Shown: positions 9,121-17,347 of the stretch, piece by piece | How the letters are laid out: each line of letters starts with the position of its first letter | Numbering within the stretch: the stretch's first letter is position 1 | Virus record (IMG/VR): IMGVR_UViG_3300027759_000019 | Location: 1-35,578 of that record | Strand: one strand, 5' to 3' | DNA: 35,578 nucleotides | From: a virus | The notes under the pieces: generated by a model | What the model saw: the letters and a program-made list of their open reading frames with translations, nothing else | Database searches by the model: none | Told to the model about the DNA's origin: nothing | Position numbers and translations under genes: made by a program

Positions 9121-9459
9121 TCATAATCCTAAACTTGCTGCTATTTGTTCATGGATTGTTAAATGTGTTCCTAACCAATCGTAAAAATCGTTCTCTTTTT
9201 TAAAGTCTACATCTAACATATTAAATGGATTACTTAAATTTAAATAGCTTGCAAGGGCTTGATGTTCGACCTGATGAGCCAGTAACCAGTCATCTAAGTT
9301 GTCAACATTGGCATCTGTAATGGGAAATTTAGGGTAAGAACGACCTAAATCAGTCAATGTTTCCCAAAATAACAAGTGCTGTACACCATTTTCAAACAAA
9401 AACTCTCCTAATGACTCTGGATCACCAAATTGCACAATAGAAAGAGTTTCCATGTTCAT
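9121..9459 (-). CDS. Hypothetical late protein, 112 aa
   Basis: A compact acidic protein with many aromatics and His (LLFWETLTDLGR..., DNLDDWLLAHQVEHQALASYL, NDFYDWLGTHLTIHEQIAASLGL). The two halves share the theme DW-L-x2-H-x3-H, suggesting an internal duplication or paired helices. I recall similar small proteins beside tail genes of environmental phages but cannot assign a function. Two ATGs are possible (9459 and 9453). The first lies two bases after the upstream stop and is preferred. Confidence 0.65.
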   Translation of the reverse strand: MNMETLSIVQFGDPESLGEFLFENGVQHLLFWETLTDLGRSYPKFPITDANVDNLDDWLLAHQVEHQALASYLNLSNPFNMLDVDFKKENDFYDWLGTHLTIHEQIAASLGL

Positions 9460-9461
9460 CG

Positions 9462-9641
9462 TTAGTTCATTTTCAAAGCAATGGCTACCAAAGATGCCAC
9501 AATAAATCCAGCAGATGTAATTAATATCGTTTCAATACGTTTTAACCGAGCGCAGATAGATTCATAACGTAATTCGCACACCGCTTCATGCGTATTTAAC
9601 TTTGCTCTTGTTTCATCAATCAAAAATGCTGTATTTTCCAT
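9462..9641 (-). CDS. Small one-helix membrane protein, XhlA-like
   Basis: A 59-aa protein starting MENTAFLIDETRAKLNTHEA. Residues 1-35 are polar and helical with heptad character; residues 38-57 (ETILITSAGFIVASLVAIAL) form one transmembrane helix near the C-terminus. This coiled-coil-then-anchor plan resembles haemolysin XhlA-type lysis accessories. It starts two bases after the 119-aa gene and ends two bases before the 112-aa gene, filling an otherwise unexplained gap, which supports it. Family assignment is by architecture only. Confidence 0.65.
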   Translation of the reverse strand: MENTAFLIDETRAKLNTHEAVCELRYESICARLKRIETILITSAGFIVASLVAIALKMN

Positions 9642-9643
9642 AT

Positions 9644-10003
9644 TTACACCGCATAGTAAGGTATCTTGACGGTAGTTCCGTTCAAGAGTATTGAGATATA
9701 TCCTGCTGGCACTAATGGCAAACTGGATGTAGCAAAAGTAGCGTTAGCTGTTGTAGTAGCTGATATATTTGCATTAGCTAAAGTTACATTTCCTAAACTA
9801 GTGACTGTAGAACCTAAAGTAATGGTTGTATTGCCAATAATAACGTTGCTATTTGCTAAACCGTTGTTAGGAATAGTGACTGAGGCTGTAACTGGGCTTG
9901 TATTGTTGGCATACATATACCCTGTCAAACTAGTAACAGTTAATGTAGTAACATTGGAAATGTTAGAACTAGAACTAGAAAAGGATGATACCGTCTTTAA
10001 CAT
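9644..10003 (-). CDS. Fibre-associated beta-rich protein, 119 aa
   Basis: A Ser/Thr/Asn/Val-rich protein with repeating short strands. Residues about 54-83 carry the pattern GNTTITLGSTVTSLGN followed by VTLANANIS, closely matching residues 30-54 of the 498-aa fibre (GNTSIYLGNTTTTIGN, then LTLTNATIS). The C-terminus (ILLNGTTVKIPYYAV) looks like a compact end domain. It probably forms a trimeric beta-helical piece or accessory of the fibre. The start follows directly on the previous stop (TAAATG). Confidence 0.65.
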   Translation of the reverse strand: MLKTVSSFSSSSSNISNVTTLTVTSLTGYMYANNTSPVTASVTIPNNGLANSNVIIGNTTITLGSTVTSLGNVTLANANISATTTANATFATSSLPLVPAGYISILLNGTTVKIPYYAV

Positions 10004-10336
10004 TTAGCTTCCATCCCCAGGAGTGATGTAAATAGTTGTACTTGATGTGGCATTGGCAGAGAAAAACGCATTAGGAATAAATGTTAGTATTTCATCTGTG
10101 CCTGGCAACAGAGGTAAACAATTGGCTACAGTTCCCGTTGGTGTATTTGCACCTGTAGCAGCGATGGTTGCATTAGCACCAAACCCTAAGAAAGCTGTAA
10201 TTGATCCTGAATTAATAATGCGATATTGATTACCACCAAGCGTAGTTGATCTTGCTTGTACAGCAGTAGGAGCTGGTGTAGTAGCAGTAATCACAATTGT
10301 GTTACCAGTTACAGTAAAAGGTGCATTGACACTCAT
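10004..10336 (-). CDS. Small virion protein, paralogue of the 118-aa protein at 424-780
   Basis: A 110-aa beta-rich Thr/Ala/Asn protein. It shares with the 424-780 product the N-terminal NxPF-x3-G-x-T pattern, a central NQY followed by an I/L-rich strand and NAT, and the closing motif TPG(D/E)G. No membrane or enzymatic motif is seen. Its position among fibre genes suggests a fibre-tip, decoration or adhesin-associated protein. The role is inferred from composition and position. Confidence 0.65.
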   Translation of the reverse strand: MSVNAPFTVTGNTIVITATTPAPTAVQARSTTLGGNQYRIINSGSITAFLGFGANATIAATGANTPTGTVANCLPLLPGTDEILTFIPNAFFSANATSSTTIYITPGDGS

Positions 10337-10349
10337 TAAATACTCCTAG

Positions 10350-10604
10350 TTATTGTGGCAAAGTGTTCTGTGTTTGTTGGGCTTGATATGCGCTAATTAC
10401 TTCAGGTGTCCATGCAACATTACAAATGTTTTGAACATTCTGTGGTTGTGCAGATACATCACTAGCGGGTGTAAAAGATGTACGATGATATTGTTTAGAT
10501 AACTCGTTACCATCTTCCATAATTCTTGTTACTTCACGAACTAATACAATACCATTTTCTGTTACTGTAATCTGATCAACTGCTATTTCTTTAGTTATTG
10601 CCAT
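10350..10604 (-). CDS. Hypothetical fibre-region protein, 84 aa
   Basis: MAITKEIAVDQITVTENGIV..., with strands ending in an EVTRIMEDGNELSKQYHR motif, then a short helical C-terminus (TPEVISAYQAQQ). I recall small proteins with the VREVTRIMEDG pattern beside phage tail-fibre genes, where they may be structural accessories, but the function is not established here. A good Shine-Dalgarno (AAAAGGAG) precedes the ATG at 10604. Confidence 0.65.
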   Translation of the reverse strand: MAITKEIAVDQITVTENGIVLVREVTRIMEDGNELSKQYHRTSFTPASDVSAQPQNVQNICNVAWTPEVISAYQAQQTQNTLPQ

Positions 10605-10649
10605 TTTAATTCTCCTTTTAAAAATGTCCGACTAAATAATCCAATCTAG

Positions 10650-12146
10650 TTAAGTTGTTTGATAACATCCGTTTACAAGAACTCGCCCACTTGACGGAAA
10701 ACTGCTTTCTGTTAATTGCGCGCCTGTAACATTAATTGCTTGAATATATCCAATGGTTGAATTAGATTCTATGCTATAAATAAATAGTGTTGTTAGTGCA
10801 TTTGCATCCATTTGGCAAGAATTGGGCCAGCCATAACCACCAGTATTTGATGTTGCTGTAAATGGTAGACCACTTATTCTTGTATTAAAGTCCCAAGTGT
10901 TTTTTGCAGTCCATGCAATTTGTAAAGAGAACTGAACTATTTTACCCACCTTGACATATTTTCCTTCTTGTAAAGACATGGTTGCCGTACCACCATTAGA
11001 AGTACCCAATATTGGAGTAAAAGTACCTTCTTCATAGTCATCTAGTGTATTAGCATTAGATGATGCTGATTGTGTTGCAGGGAATGTAACACCTGTACCT
11101 GAGTTGGGTACTGCTGAGTCAAGTGCAAGGGTTTGCCCTTCAGCCATTGTAATCTGTCGATTTCCATCACCATCAGATAAAACAACATAATTACTTGCTG
11201 TACGAATGTCTAAACTATCTTGGTTGCCTGTGTAGCCACCAAGGATAGTGTTTTTTCCACCAGTAGTAATTGTTGCACCAGCACCATCAGTTGTTCCAGT
11301 GCCTACAAAAGTGTTGTAACTTGCTGTGTTTGCGCTTACACCTGCCCGAATCCCAATATAAGTATTAGCAGCACCAGTAGTATTTGCATATCCTGCACTC
11401 CAACCTAATGCTGTGTTATAAGAGGCGGTGGTGTTGTTATTAAGAGCATCATATCCTATGGCGGTGTTGTAGCTACCTGTGTTGGAAAAGAGAGAGAGTC
11501 CGCCACTTGCGGTGTTGTAGTTACCTGCGATGTTGGTTGCGAGAGAACTATACCCACTACCAGTGTTTCCAGTACCTGTCGTGTTAGAAGTTAGTGCAAA
11601 ACGACCACTTGCGGTGTTATTAATGCCTGAGAGGTTGCCAGCTAACGCATTAAGCCCCAAAGCGGTATTGTCTGCACCACTTGTATTAGCCGCCAACGCA
11701 CTTGCACCAACAGCAGTATTTGTACTTACAGCACTACCTCCACGACCTACTCTTATACCATAAACAGTTAAGTCAGTACCAGAGTATAAAAGGTTGGCTG
11801 AGTCTTGTAATAGCCCTGCTGTGCCAGCGTATGTTACTCGACCACTTGTTAATCCTGAATCTGTAATAGATGTTGAAGTTAATGTAGTAATATTTCCTGT
11901 AGCAATATTAGCAGTACCAGTTACAGTAATATTAGTAACATTGGCTGTAGTCACCGTTACATTGGTAATGTTTACAGTTCCGCTACTAATCGTGGCGTTA
12001 GTTAATGTAAGATTACCAATAGTAGTAGTGGTATTTCCTAGGTAGATAGATGTATTACCCAAGGTAATGGGTGTGTTAAAGTTAGCATCTAAATTCGATA
12101 AGGGTATAGATGTTGTTGCCGTGCCAAAGGTGTATGGGACAGTCAT
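10650..12146 (-). CDS. Tail fibre / adhesin with YadA-like head repeats, 498 aa
   Basis: The N-terminus (residues 1-100) is made of short Thr/Asn/Ile strands typical of trimeric beta-fibres. Residues about 143-285 hold about eight repeats of roughly 15-17 aa with the theme NTAxGxxALxxNxxG, the left-handed beta-roll signature of YadA-type trimeric adhesin heads. The C-terminal 120 residues (from about 370, EEGTFTPILGTSNGG) form a globular receptor-binding-like domain. The protein would trimerise at the tail and bind the host surface. The gene starts one base after the nozzle gene's stop. Confidence 0.8.
   Translation of the reverse strand: MTVPYTFGTATTSIPLSNLDANFNTPITLGNTSIYLGNTTTTIGNLTLTNATISSGTVNITNVTVTTANVTNITVTGTANIATGNITTLTSTSITDSGLTSGRVTYAGTAGLLQDSANLLYSGTDLTVYGIRVGRGGSAVSTNTAVGASALAANTSGADNTALGLNALAGNLSGINNTASGRFALTSNTTGTGNTGSGYSSLATNIAGNYNTASGGLSLFSNTGSYNTAIGYDALNNNTTASYNTALGWSAGYANTTGAANTYIGIRAGVSANTASYNTFVGTGTTDGAGATITTGGKNTILGGYTGNQDSLDIRTASNYVVLSDGDGNRQITMAEGQTLALDSAVPNSGTGVTFPATQSASSNANTLDDYEEGTFTPILGTSNGGTATMSLQEGKYVKVGKIVQFSLQIAWTAKNTWDFNTRISGLPFTATSNTGGYGWPNSCQMDANALTTLFIYSIESNSTIGYIQAINVTGAQLTESSFPSSGRVLVNGCYQTT
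11292..11720 (-). repeat. Repeat region encoding YadA-like NTAxG units
   Basis: Tandem degenerate units of about 45-51 bp encoding NTAVGASALAANTSGAD, NTALGLNALAGNLSGIN, NTASGRFALTSNTTGTG and further copies. The protein theme is kept while DNA copies have diverged, so the array is old, though unit number could still change by recombination. Confidence 0.8.
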
Positions 12147-12147
12147 A

Positions 12148-14139
12148 TTAGAACCTCACTCTCAATTCATGTTCAAATTCAAATCCGTTATAAACAAAGC
12201 CTGCGCTATTTGATGTTACTGTGCAACCTAAATACTTGCCATATTGGGAAGCATCTGATTTAAATAATTGATAACCTACGGTATCCCAACCAATTGTTAC
12301 ATTGCTATTATTTTTCCACAAAATAACTGTAAAATTATTGTTAGTCCAATCAATTAAACTAGTTAATACGTTAATTGGATTTTGACTCACTTCACTATCT
12401 ATGGTAGCAGTTAAATCAATCGTATTGTTGCTATTTGTTGCTTCTATGGCTAATTTTAATGCTTGTTTTGTGCGTATGGGATCACCCATTGGCATCAAAG
12501 CAGTCTGTATTCTGCTAGTAATTGTATTTGCACCATCATTATACAATTTGACAAGACTATTGCCTTGTGTACCATAAATGGTTATCTTGCCACCAACAGT
12601 CACCGAGGCAATATAACTTAAAGTATCACCTTGGCTAGTTAAAAACCATTTCTTCTCAAAGAATACTGCTTGAATATACCGAGTACTGTTAGTAAATATT
12701 GCATCATAGTATCTAAAGTTAAAACACGCACATAGAATGTTATTCACCAAAACTTGACCAGCGTAGACAGGATTTGTAAAGTCAATATTTGGAAACAAAC
12801 CATCTAAGCTATCAGACAACTTACTGGTGGTTGATCCAACTAAAGCGTACATTCCGTAATCGTTCATAAATAGCACAGAACGAAAATATGGAAAGATGGT
12901 ATGTTGCCGTTTAGAGCCTACCGAGGCAGAAACGTTGGTATTGGTAAATAAAGTTGTACCATCTGACTGTACTCGTACATCAGAAAATACGTTAATTGAG
13001 TCATCACCAAAGATGTATAAGAAGTTATTAGCAGATAGTAATTGTGTAATATTACCGTGTAGAGTTGAATCGGTTAATGTTAAAAAACCAGCCGATACAC
13101 TTGTAAAATCTGAATAAGAACCTGCTGCGCTATAATAAATAGTTCTACCTTGAGCAATCCATAATCTCCCACTAAAGGTAGCTATCGCAGTATTGGTTGT
13201 GTTGTTAATTGTGGCAGTAATGGTCGCTGCGTTGGTAAATCCACCACCACTTAGGGAAACTACTAGGTTAGCAGCGTTAGTATAGCCACTACCGAAGTTG
13301 GTCATTACCACTTGCGTAACAATATTTCCTAAAACAATGGCTGTACCAGCAGCGTTTGTTCCTCCACCGCCCGTAATACTCACAGTTGGTGCGCTCGTGT
13401 AACCAGCTCCACCAGTAATCACATTAATGGTTACTGTGCCTGTCTTAAAATTAAGTAAACTAGCTACTGCCGTTGCACCACTACCGACACCATTAGCACT
13501 TGTTATGGTAACTGTTGGTGTAGTGTTATATCCTGTACCAGCGTTGGTAAGTGCAATAAATGAAACACTATTACCGCCTGTCGTTAAAAAGGATGTCGCA
13601 TTAGCTTGTATGCCGTTGGCATTATTAGGTGCTGATATAACTACAGAAGGAGACACGTTATAACCAGAACCACCATTGCTAATAGCAACTATACCAATTG
13701 AACCTATTTCTACTAAATTAGTGCCATCCCATGAAAATAAACCCTTATTTGGGTCAATAATCATCATAAATTCGTTATTCCATTGCGCTACTTGCACTCC
13801 AGAACCACTAAACGTATTAGCCGATGCAATTGTTCCCGTAGACCCGTTAATCACGTTGTAATACTGTGCGCTACCATTAGCATTAAAAGAAACGACATAA
13901 TCCATAACACCAATATTTATTGAATATAAATAGGTAGGACTAGCAAAAGTAACAGCCGTATTACCACTATAAACCACACTATAGTTAGGAATAATTTTTA
14001 GATTACCAAAACCAATAGGTTGGATATTCTCTAACCAATACAACTCTTTCTCATCAATTGAGGTGCGATTGGCTTTAGTGTTTAGTCCTGTAAATTGTTT
14101 AACAACTTGGTAGGACTTGCGTTGTTCTGCTGCTGCCAT
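12148..14139 (-). CDS. Tail nozzle / DNA-stabilisation protein, P22 gp10-like, 663 aa
   Basis: The start (QVVKQFTGLNTKANRTSI) and repeated propeller-like blades (SGSGVQVAQWNNEFMMIIDP, TFSGRLWIAQGRTIYYSA, LLSANNFLYIFGDDSINVF) fit the gp10-type packaged-DNA stabilisation protein that forms the nozzle below the adaptor in short-tailed phages. An insertion at about residues 156-297 carries four roughly 43-aa repeats of GxGYxxxPxVxI type, probably a surface beta-domain. Order after the adaptor gene matches P22-like maps (gp4 then gp10). Assignment rests on pattern and synteny; there are no catalytic residues to check. Confidence 0.7.
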   Translation of the reverse strand: MAAAEQRKSYQVVKQFTGLNTKANRTSIDEKELYWLENIQPIGFGNLKIIPNYSVVYSGNTAVTFASPTYLYSINIGVMDYVVSFNANGSAQYYNVINGSTGTIASANTFSGSGVQVAQWNNEFMMIIDPNKGLFSWDGTNLVEIGSIGIVAISNGGSGYNVSPSVVISAPNNANGIQANATSFLTTGGNSVSFIALTNAGTGYNTTPTVTITSANGVGSGATAVASLLNFKTGTVTINVITGGAGYTSAPTVSITGGGGTNAAGTAIVLGNIVTQVVMTNFGSGYTNAANLVVSLSGGGFTNAATITATINNTTNTAIATFSGRLWIAQGRTIYYSAAGSYSDFTSVSAGFLTLTDSTLHGNITQLLSANNFLYIFGDDSINVFSDVRVQSDGTTLFTNTNVSASVGSKRQHTIFPYFRSVLFMNDYGMYALVGSTTSKLSDSLDGLFPNIDFTNPVYAGQVLVNNILCACFNFRYYDAIFTNSTRYIQAVFFEKKWFLTSQGDTLSYIASVTVGGKITIYGTQGNSLVKLYNDGANTITSRIQTALMPMGDPIRTKQALKLAIEATNSNNTIDLTATIDSEVSQNPINVLTSLIDWTNNNFTVILWKNNSNVTIGWDTVGYQLFKSDASQYGKYLGCTVTSNSAGFVYNGFEFEHELRVRF
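13249..13674 (-). repeat. Four GxGYxxxPxVxI repeats inside the nozzle gene
   Basis: At the protein level the units begin GGSGYNVSPSVVISA (156), AGTGYNTTPTVTITS (200), GGAGYTSAPTVSITG (244) and a weaker FGSGYTNAANLVVSL (282), spaced about 43 residues. They interrupt the propeller-like body and look like an inserted, duplicated beta module. Confidence 0.75.
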
Positions 14140-14141
14140 AA

Positions 14142-15059
14142 TTAATATGGAGAAGAATAAACACTTGGCAAACGCCTTGTGTATACAGAATTAATAATGC
14201 TATTGATTTGTTTGAGATACTCTTGTTTAAAAATCTCAGACTCACCAAAACTTTGTTCGTAGAATTTAGCTAAATACGCTGAATAAAACGGTACGGCAGC
14301 ACTATATGGATCATTAATTGAATCATTAACGGTTGGTGTAGATAAATTCAACGGATTGGGCAATACTACGCAATCTATCTCTACTTGGTAAATCTGATCT
14401 GGAACTGGTCCAATATAAATACTATTTTGACCATAAACGCTAAATGCTAAAGGTTGACCAATATAATTCTGCCAAAAACGTAATCTTGCGCTAAAGTCTG
14501 ACCAAGCAAAATAATTCATGGGTAAACGTGAATTTCCCCAATATAAATTAATATTCACAATATCTAAAATAGTATTGCCTGAACTAGATGATAAAGGTGC
14601 AGTTCCCATGAGATTAGTTAAAGCCTCATAAGAAATATTTTCACAATTACCAACATACTGTAAAGTAGCTGTTCCATCAGCAAATGCTGTACTTGGTGGG
14701 TAATTACTATAATTATTAGTATTGTTGCCAGGATACGCTGGTGCAGTTGATCCTGATGTACCACCAGTTATATATTGATAAATAAAGATGTTGCTAAATA
14801 CAAATGTATTAGCTGTAACTACTGTATCTGCTAACCATTGAGTAGGATAAGCAGGTGCAACAGAATTAATGGTTGCGCTAGGTGCAACTTGACATGGCAC
14901 TTGAGCGACAACGATTTCTCGCAATGCGCCAGAATCTCTTACTACACGCTCACGAGCAGAATTGATGTTGTCAGTTAGTTGCTGATCCGTATAAAAATTG
15001 GCATTAGCATCATGTAACAATCTACGTACTGCGGTGAGGTAACTTGACAAAGTTGCCAT
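14142..15059 (-). CDS. Head-tail adaptor protein, P22 gp4-like, 305 aa
   Basis: The N-terminus (MATLSSYLTAVRRLLHDANA, then FYTDQQLTDNINSARERV) is the characteristic helical start of phage adaptor proteins that bind below the portal ring. A mostly beta middle follows, with an insertion around residues 90-130 rich in Tyr, Gly and Thr. A helical C-terminus (DSINDPYSAAVPFYSAYLAKFYEQSF) is typical of the family. It lies between capsid-associated genes and the nozzle gene, as expected. The closing residues (RRLPSVYSSPY) form an extended tail. Confidence 0.75.
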   Translation of the reverse strand: MATLSSYLTAVRRLLHDANANFYTDQQLTDNINSARERVVRDSGALREIVVAQVPCQVAPSATINSVAPAYPTQWLADTVVTANTFVFSNIFIYQYITGGTSGSTAPAYPGNNTNNYSNYPPSTAFADGTATLQYVGNCENISYEALTNLMGTAPLSSSSGNTILDIVNINLYWGNSRLPMNYFAWSDFSARLRFWQNYIGQPLAFSVYGQNSIYIGPVPDQIYQVEIDCVVLPNPLNLSTPTVNDSINDPYSAAVPFYSAYLAKFYEQSFGESEIFKQEYLKQINSIINSVYTRRLPSVYSSPY

Positions 15060-15073
15060 TTAATTTCCATCAT

Positions 15074-15412
15074 TTATGACGCTATTTTAAGGATGTTTCC
15101 CCGAACCTGCCTTTTAGCAGGTAGGGGTACTTTTTCCACCAACGGGGATAACGATTGGTCTTTTTTTGGAGGTTGGGTACTAATCTCCCATTGATCAAGA
15201 ATAGCTAAAGCAGCCTCTAAATCGTTGGAAGTAAGACACCAGCCCAACCTAGCCAAGTAAACTTCTTTATCTTCGCTACCATAACCAAATACATGACGAG
15301 CAACTTCTTCAGGAATCTCTACGGTAGTGTCTTTTGGAAAAGTATAAAAAACACCACCAAGTCCATCTTTTAGTTTCTTATCAGATCGGTTTGTAACATA
15401 AATCACAGTCAT
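15074..15412 (-). CDS. Hypothetical capsid-region protein, 112 aa
   Basis: MTVIYVTNRSDKKLKDGLGG..., with a FPKDTTVEIPEEVARHVFGY segment. Small proteins with this N-terminal strand and the IPEEVARHxFG pattern occur beside capsid genes of other phages; the role may be capsid-associated or completion, but is not established. The last 40 residues are basic and Pro-rich. Its ATG overlaps the stop of the 153-aa gene. Confidence 0.65.
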   Translation of the reverse strand: MTVIYVTNRSDKKLKDGLGGVFYTFPKDTTVEIPEEVARHVFGYGSEDKEVYLARLGWCLTSNDLEAALAILDQWEISTQPPKKDQSLSPLVEKVPLPAKRQVRGNILKIAS

Positions 15413-15873
15413 TAGAAACTCACTACGTTTCCAAAAACTGATATATCACAAGTAGCTGCTACGGCTGTATTAACATTTAAAAATAAAGCTGAAGTAACAG
15501 CACCACTTACTGCGGTATTGGTTAAATACGGTTCAGCAATGTTAAGTGTAATAAATGTTCCTGCACCAGTTAATTGTGTCGTTATTACATTCGATACAAC
15601 TACGTTAGGTGTAGTTACATTACCCGTTGAACGTACAGAAATAGAAATGTTTGCCGTTGCTGCGCTTGCATTTGGATCACTAATTACAATTTGACGAATA
15701 ATCACACTACCTGAGTTAGAAACAGCACCGCCATTTGTTAAACCACCACTATTTAAAGGGATGGTTACAATACCTAGACCTGCTGTTGCTAAACTCGCAT
15801 TACGAACAAATCCAACTCGACCATAACCAAAACTATCTAAAGTTGCATTACCGACCTTATTTGGGTTTGCCAT
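15412..15873 (-). CDS. Probable capsid decoration protein, 153 aa
   Basis: A soluble beta-rich protein of Val/Ile/Thr/Asn/Ala strands (GIVTIPLNSGG, VIIRQIVISDPNA, NISISVRSTGN, GTFITLNIAEPYL) with almost no charged residues after position 25. Composition and position two genes after the major capsid protein suggest a head decoration or auxiliary protein. No known family recognised. Confidence 0.6.
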   Translation of the reverse strand: MANPNKVGNATLDSFGYGRVGFVRNASLATAGLGIVTIPLNSGGLTNGGAVSNSGSVIIRQIVISDPNASAATANISISVRSTGNVTTPNVVVSNVITTQLTGAGTFITLNIAEPYLTNTAVSGAVTSALFLNVNTAVAATCDISVFGNVVSF

Positions 15874-15884
15874 AATCTCTCTCC

Positions 15885-16274
15885 TTAAACGTTGTAAGTG
15901 CCAACAACAGCATTGCCACCGTTTGAAGTATAAAGAGTTAATGATTGCGTGGCTGTAGAGGCATTAGCACGAACGTTCCAACCATCAGACAAGATAGTTG
16001 TACCGCCTGTGTTAACAGCTACATACGCTACCCAGTTATTAACTGCAACACCAGTCGCATTTTGGTATGTATTCACCTCAATCGACACGTTTGAAGTTGT
16101 CGAGTAAGGCATAATATATACACCAGCAGGTACAAACTGTGCGGATGACACACCAGCGTTCATGGATGTTAAGTTACCAATACCAATACTAGTAATAATG
16201 ACAGGTTGTAAAAACGCACTTGCTGTATTGGTGAATGTTTGTGAAACAAGGATTTTATTTGTGCTGAGTGACAT
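15885..16274 (-). CDS. Probable capsid decoration protein, 129 aa
   Basis: A beta-sandwich-like protein rich in Asn/Thr/Val (ILVSQTFTNTASAFLQPVII, AGVYIMPYSTTSNVSIEV, NNWVAYVAVNTGGTTIL). It follows the capsid gene by 12 bases with a clear Shine-Dalgarno (AAGGAG). The location directly after the capsid gene is where many phages encode head-stabilising proteins. Role inferred. Confidence 0.65.
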   Translation of the reverse strand: MSLSTNKILVSQTFTNTASAFLQPVIITSIGIGNLTSMNAGVSSAQFVPAGVYIMPYSTTSNVSIEVNTYQNATGVAVNNWVAYVAVNTGGTTILSDGWNVRANASTATQSLTLYTSNGGNAVVGTYNV

Positions 16275-16286
16275 GGTTTTTTCTCC

Positions 16287-17297
16287 TTATAAAGAAATAG
16301 AGTTATAACCTGAAACCCGTGTCATTGACTTAGGTTTAACGCTTACCAATTCGGCAATCATTAAAACTGCGCCAACATAACCGATCTGCCAGTTAGGAAG
16401 TGTAGACTCAAAGCCAGTAAACACAAACGAACCTTGATCGTGGATGTACAAACTCATGTAGTTACTGTTAATAAAGTACACAGTACCTTCTGGGCAGTAC
16501 GGATCAGGATAAATAGGAACACCAGCAACCATTAAAGCCCTAAAAGCAGCAGATGGACCATTTGCATCGCCATCAAAACCGTTTCCTGGGGTAATAACGT
16601 ACTGTTCTTGACCAACATAGTCTTGTGCTAGTAATGTCCATGTACCAAAACCACAAACACCAAACGTAGGCACTTCAGCACCGTTTTTCACAGTACCAGA
16701 AATGTATTGTAGGATGTTTTGTCTAGTTGGATTGACAGAACCAGCAGCGTACACTTTTGACTTCCACCAAGTAAAGGTGGTACGGTTAATGTTACCGTAG
16801 GTAGTCATGTTTGTACCATCATCAATAGCACCAGGTAAACCGATGAACTGTTGTGTGTTGGTATAGTTGGTGTACAAAGCAGTAGCCATTGCATCCATCA
16901 TTACGTTGGTCGCATCGTTCATACGAGCTTCGATCAATGGAATAATGGCATAGTCTTGCTGTACTGCACCTTCCATTCCGAGGAACGGAACTGGAGCAAT
17001 CATTAACTTGAGGTTGAACTCAGCGTTGAAAGCACCTTGCTGAACTGACGGTTGTGTAAACGAACCACTATAGTCAGACCATTGGGCATTAACAAACTGT
17101 GCGCCCTGTACTGGAACTGTTACTTGGGATACACCACCAGATGCGGATTGACTGTTAGCAATCAAAGCAGCCATCAAGGGTGTGCTGTTATAAAGTTGAA
17201 CAACCAGCTTGGGGATAAAGGCTCTACGAGTAACATAGGTTAACTCATTGTATTGCGATGTACCTGACGCTGGAAGAATACCGCCGCCTATAGGCAT
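16287..17297 (-). CDS. Major capsid protein (HK97-fold type), 336 aa
   Basis: The N-terminal arm (MPIGGGILPASGTSQYNELTY) leads into a helix (residues about 20-50). There is an extended beta arm around 60-100 (VTVPVQGAQFVNAQWSDYSG), a long alpha-helix at about 120-145 with many Ala and Met (NVMMDAMATAL), and a C-terminal domain with VAGVPIYPDPYCPEGTVYFIN, a pattern common in phage capsid proteins for the P-domain strand and following loop. It follows the scaffold gene, and decoration-like genes come after it. The length is typical for an HK97-fold capsid. Shine-Dalgarno GGAGAT precedes the ATG. Confidence 0.85.
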   Translation of the reverse strand: MPIGGGILPASGTSQYNELTYVTRRAFIPKLVVQLYNSTPLMAALIANSQSASGGVSQVTVPVQGAQFVNAQWSDYSGSFTQPSVQQGAFNAEFNLKLMIAPVPFLGMEGAVQQDYAIIPLIEARMNDATNVMMDAMATALYTNYTNTQQFIGLPGAIDDGTNMTTYGNINRTTFTWWKSKVYAAGSVNPTRQNILQYISGTVKNGAEVPTFGVCGFGTWTLLAQDYVGQEQYVITPGNGFDGDANGPSAAFRALMVAGVPIYPDPYCPEGTVYFINSNYMSLYIHDQGSFVFTGFESTLPNWQIGYVGAVLMIAELVSVKPKSMTRVSGYNSISL

Positions 17298-17347
17298 AGT
17301 TTATCTCCAAACAAAATTAAAAATATCCCCTTGTACTGCAATAAAAC

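Noticed and set aside
9666-10007. 113-codon plus-strand frame opposite the 119-aa fibre-associated gene
   Set aside because: Mirror of a Thr/Val/Asn-rich repeat protein; composition explains the open frame.
11292-11720. Diversity-generating retroelement variable region in the fibre gene
   Set aside because: No reverse transcriptase or template repeat is seen anywhere in the window; the repeats are a structural protein motif.
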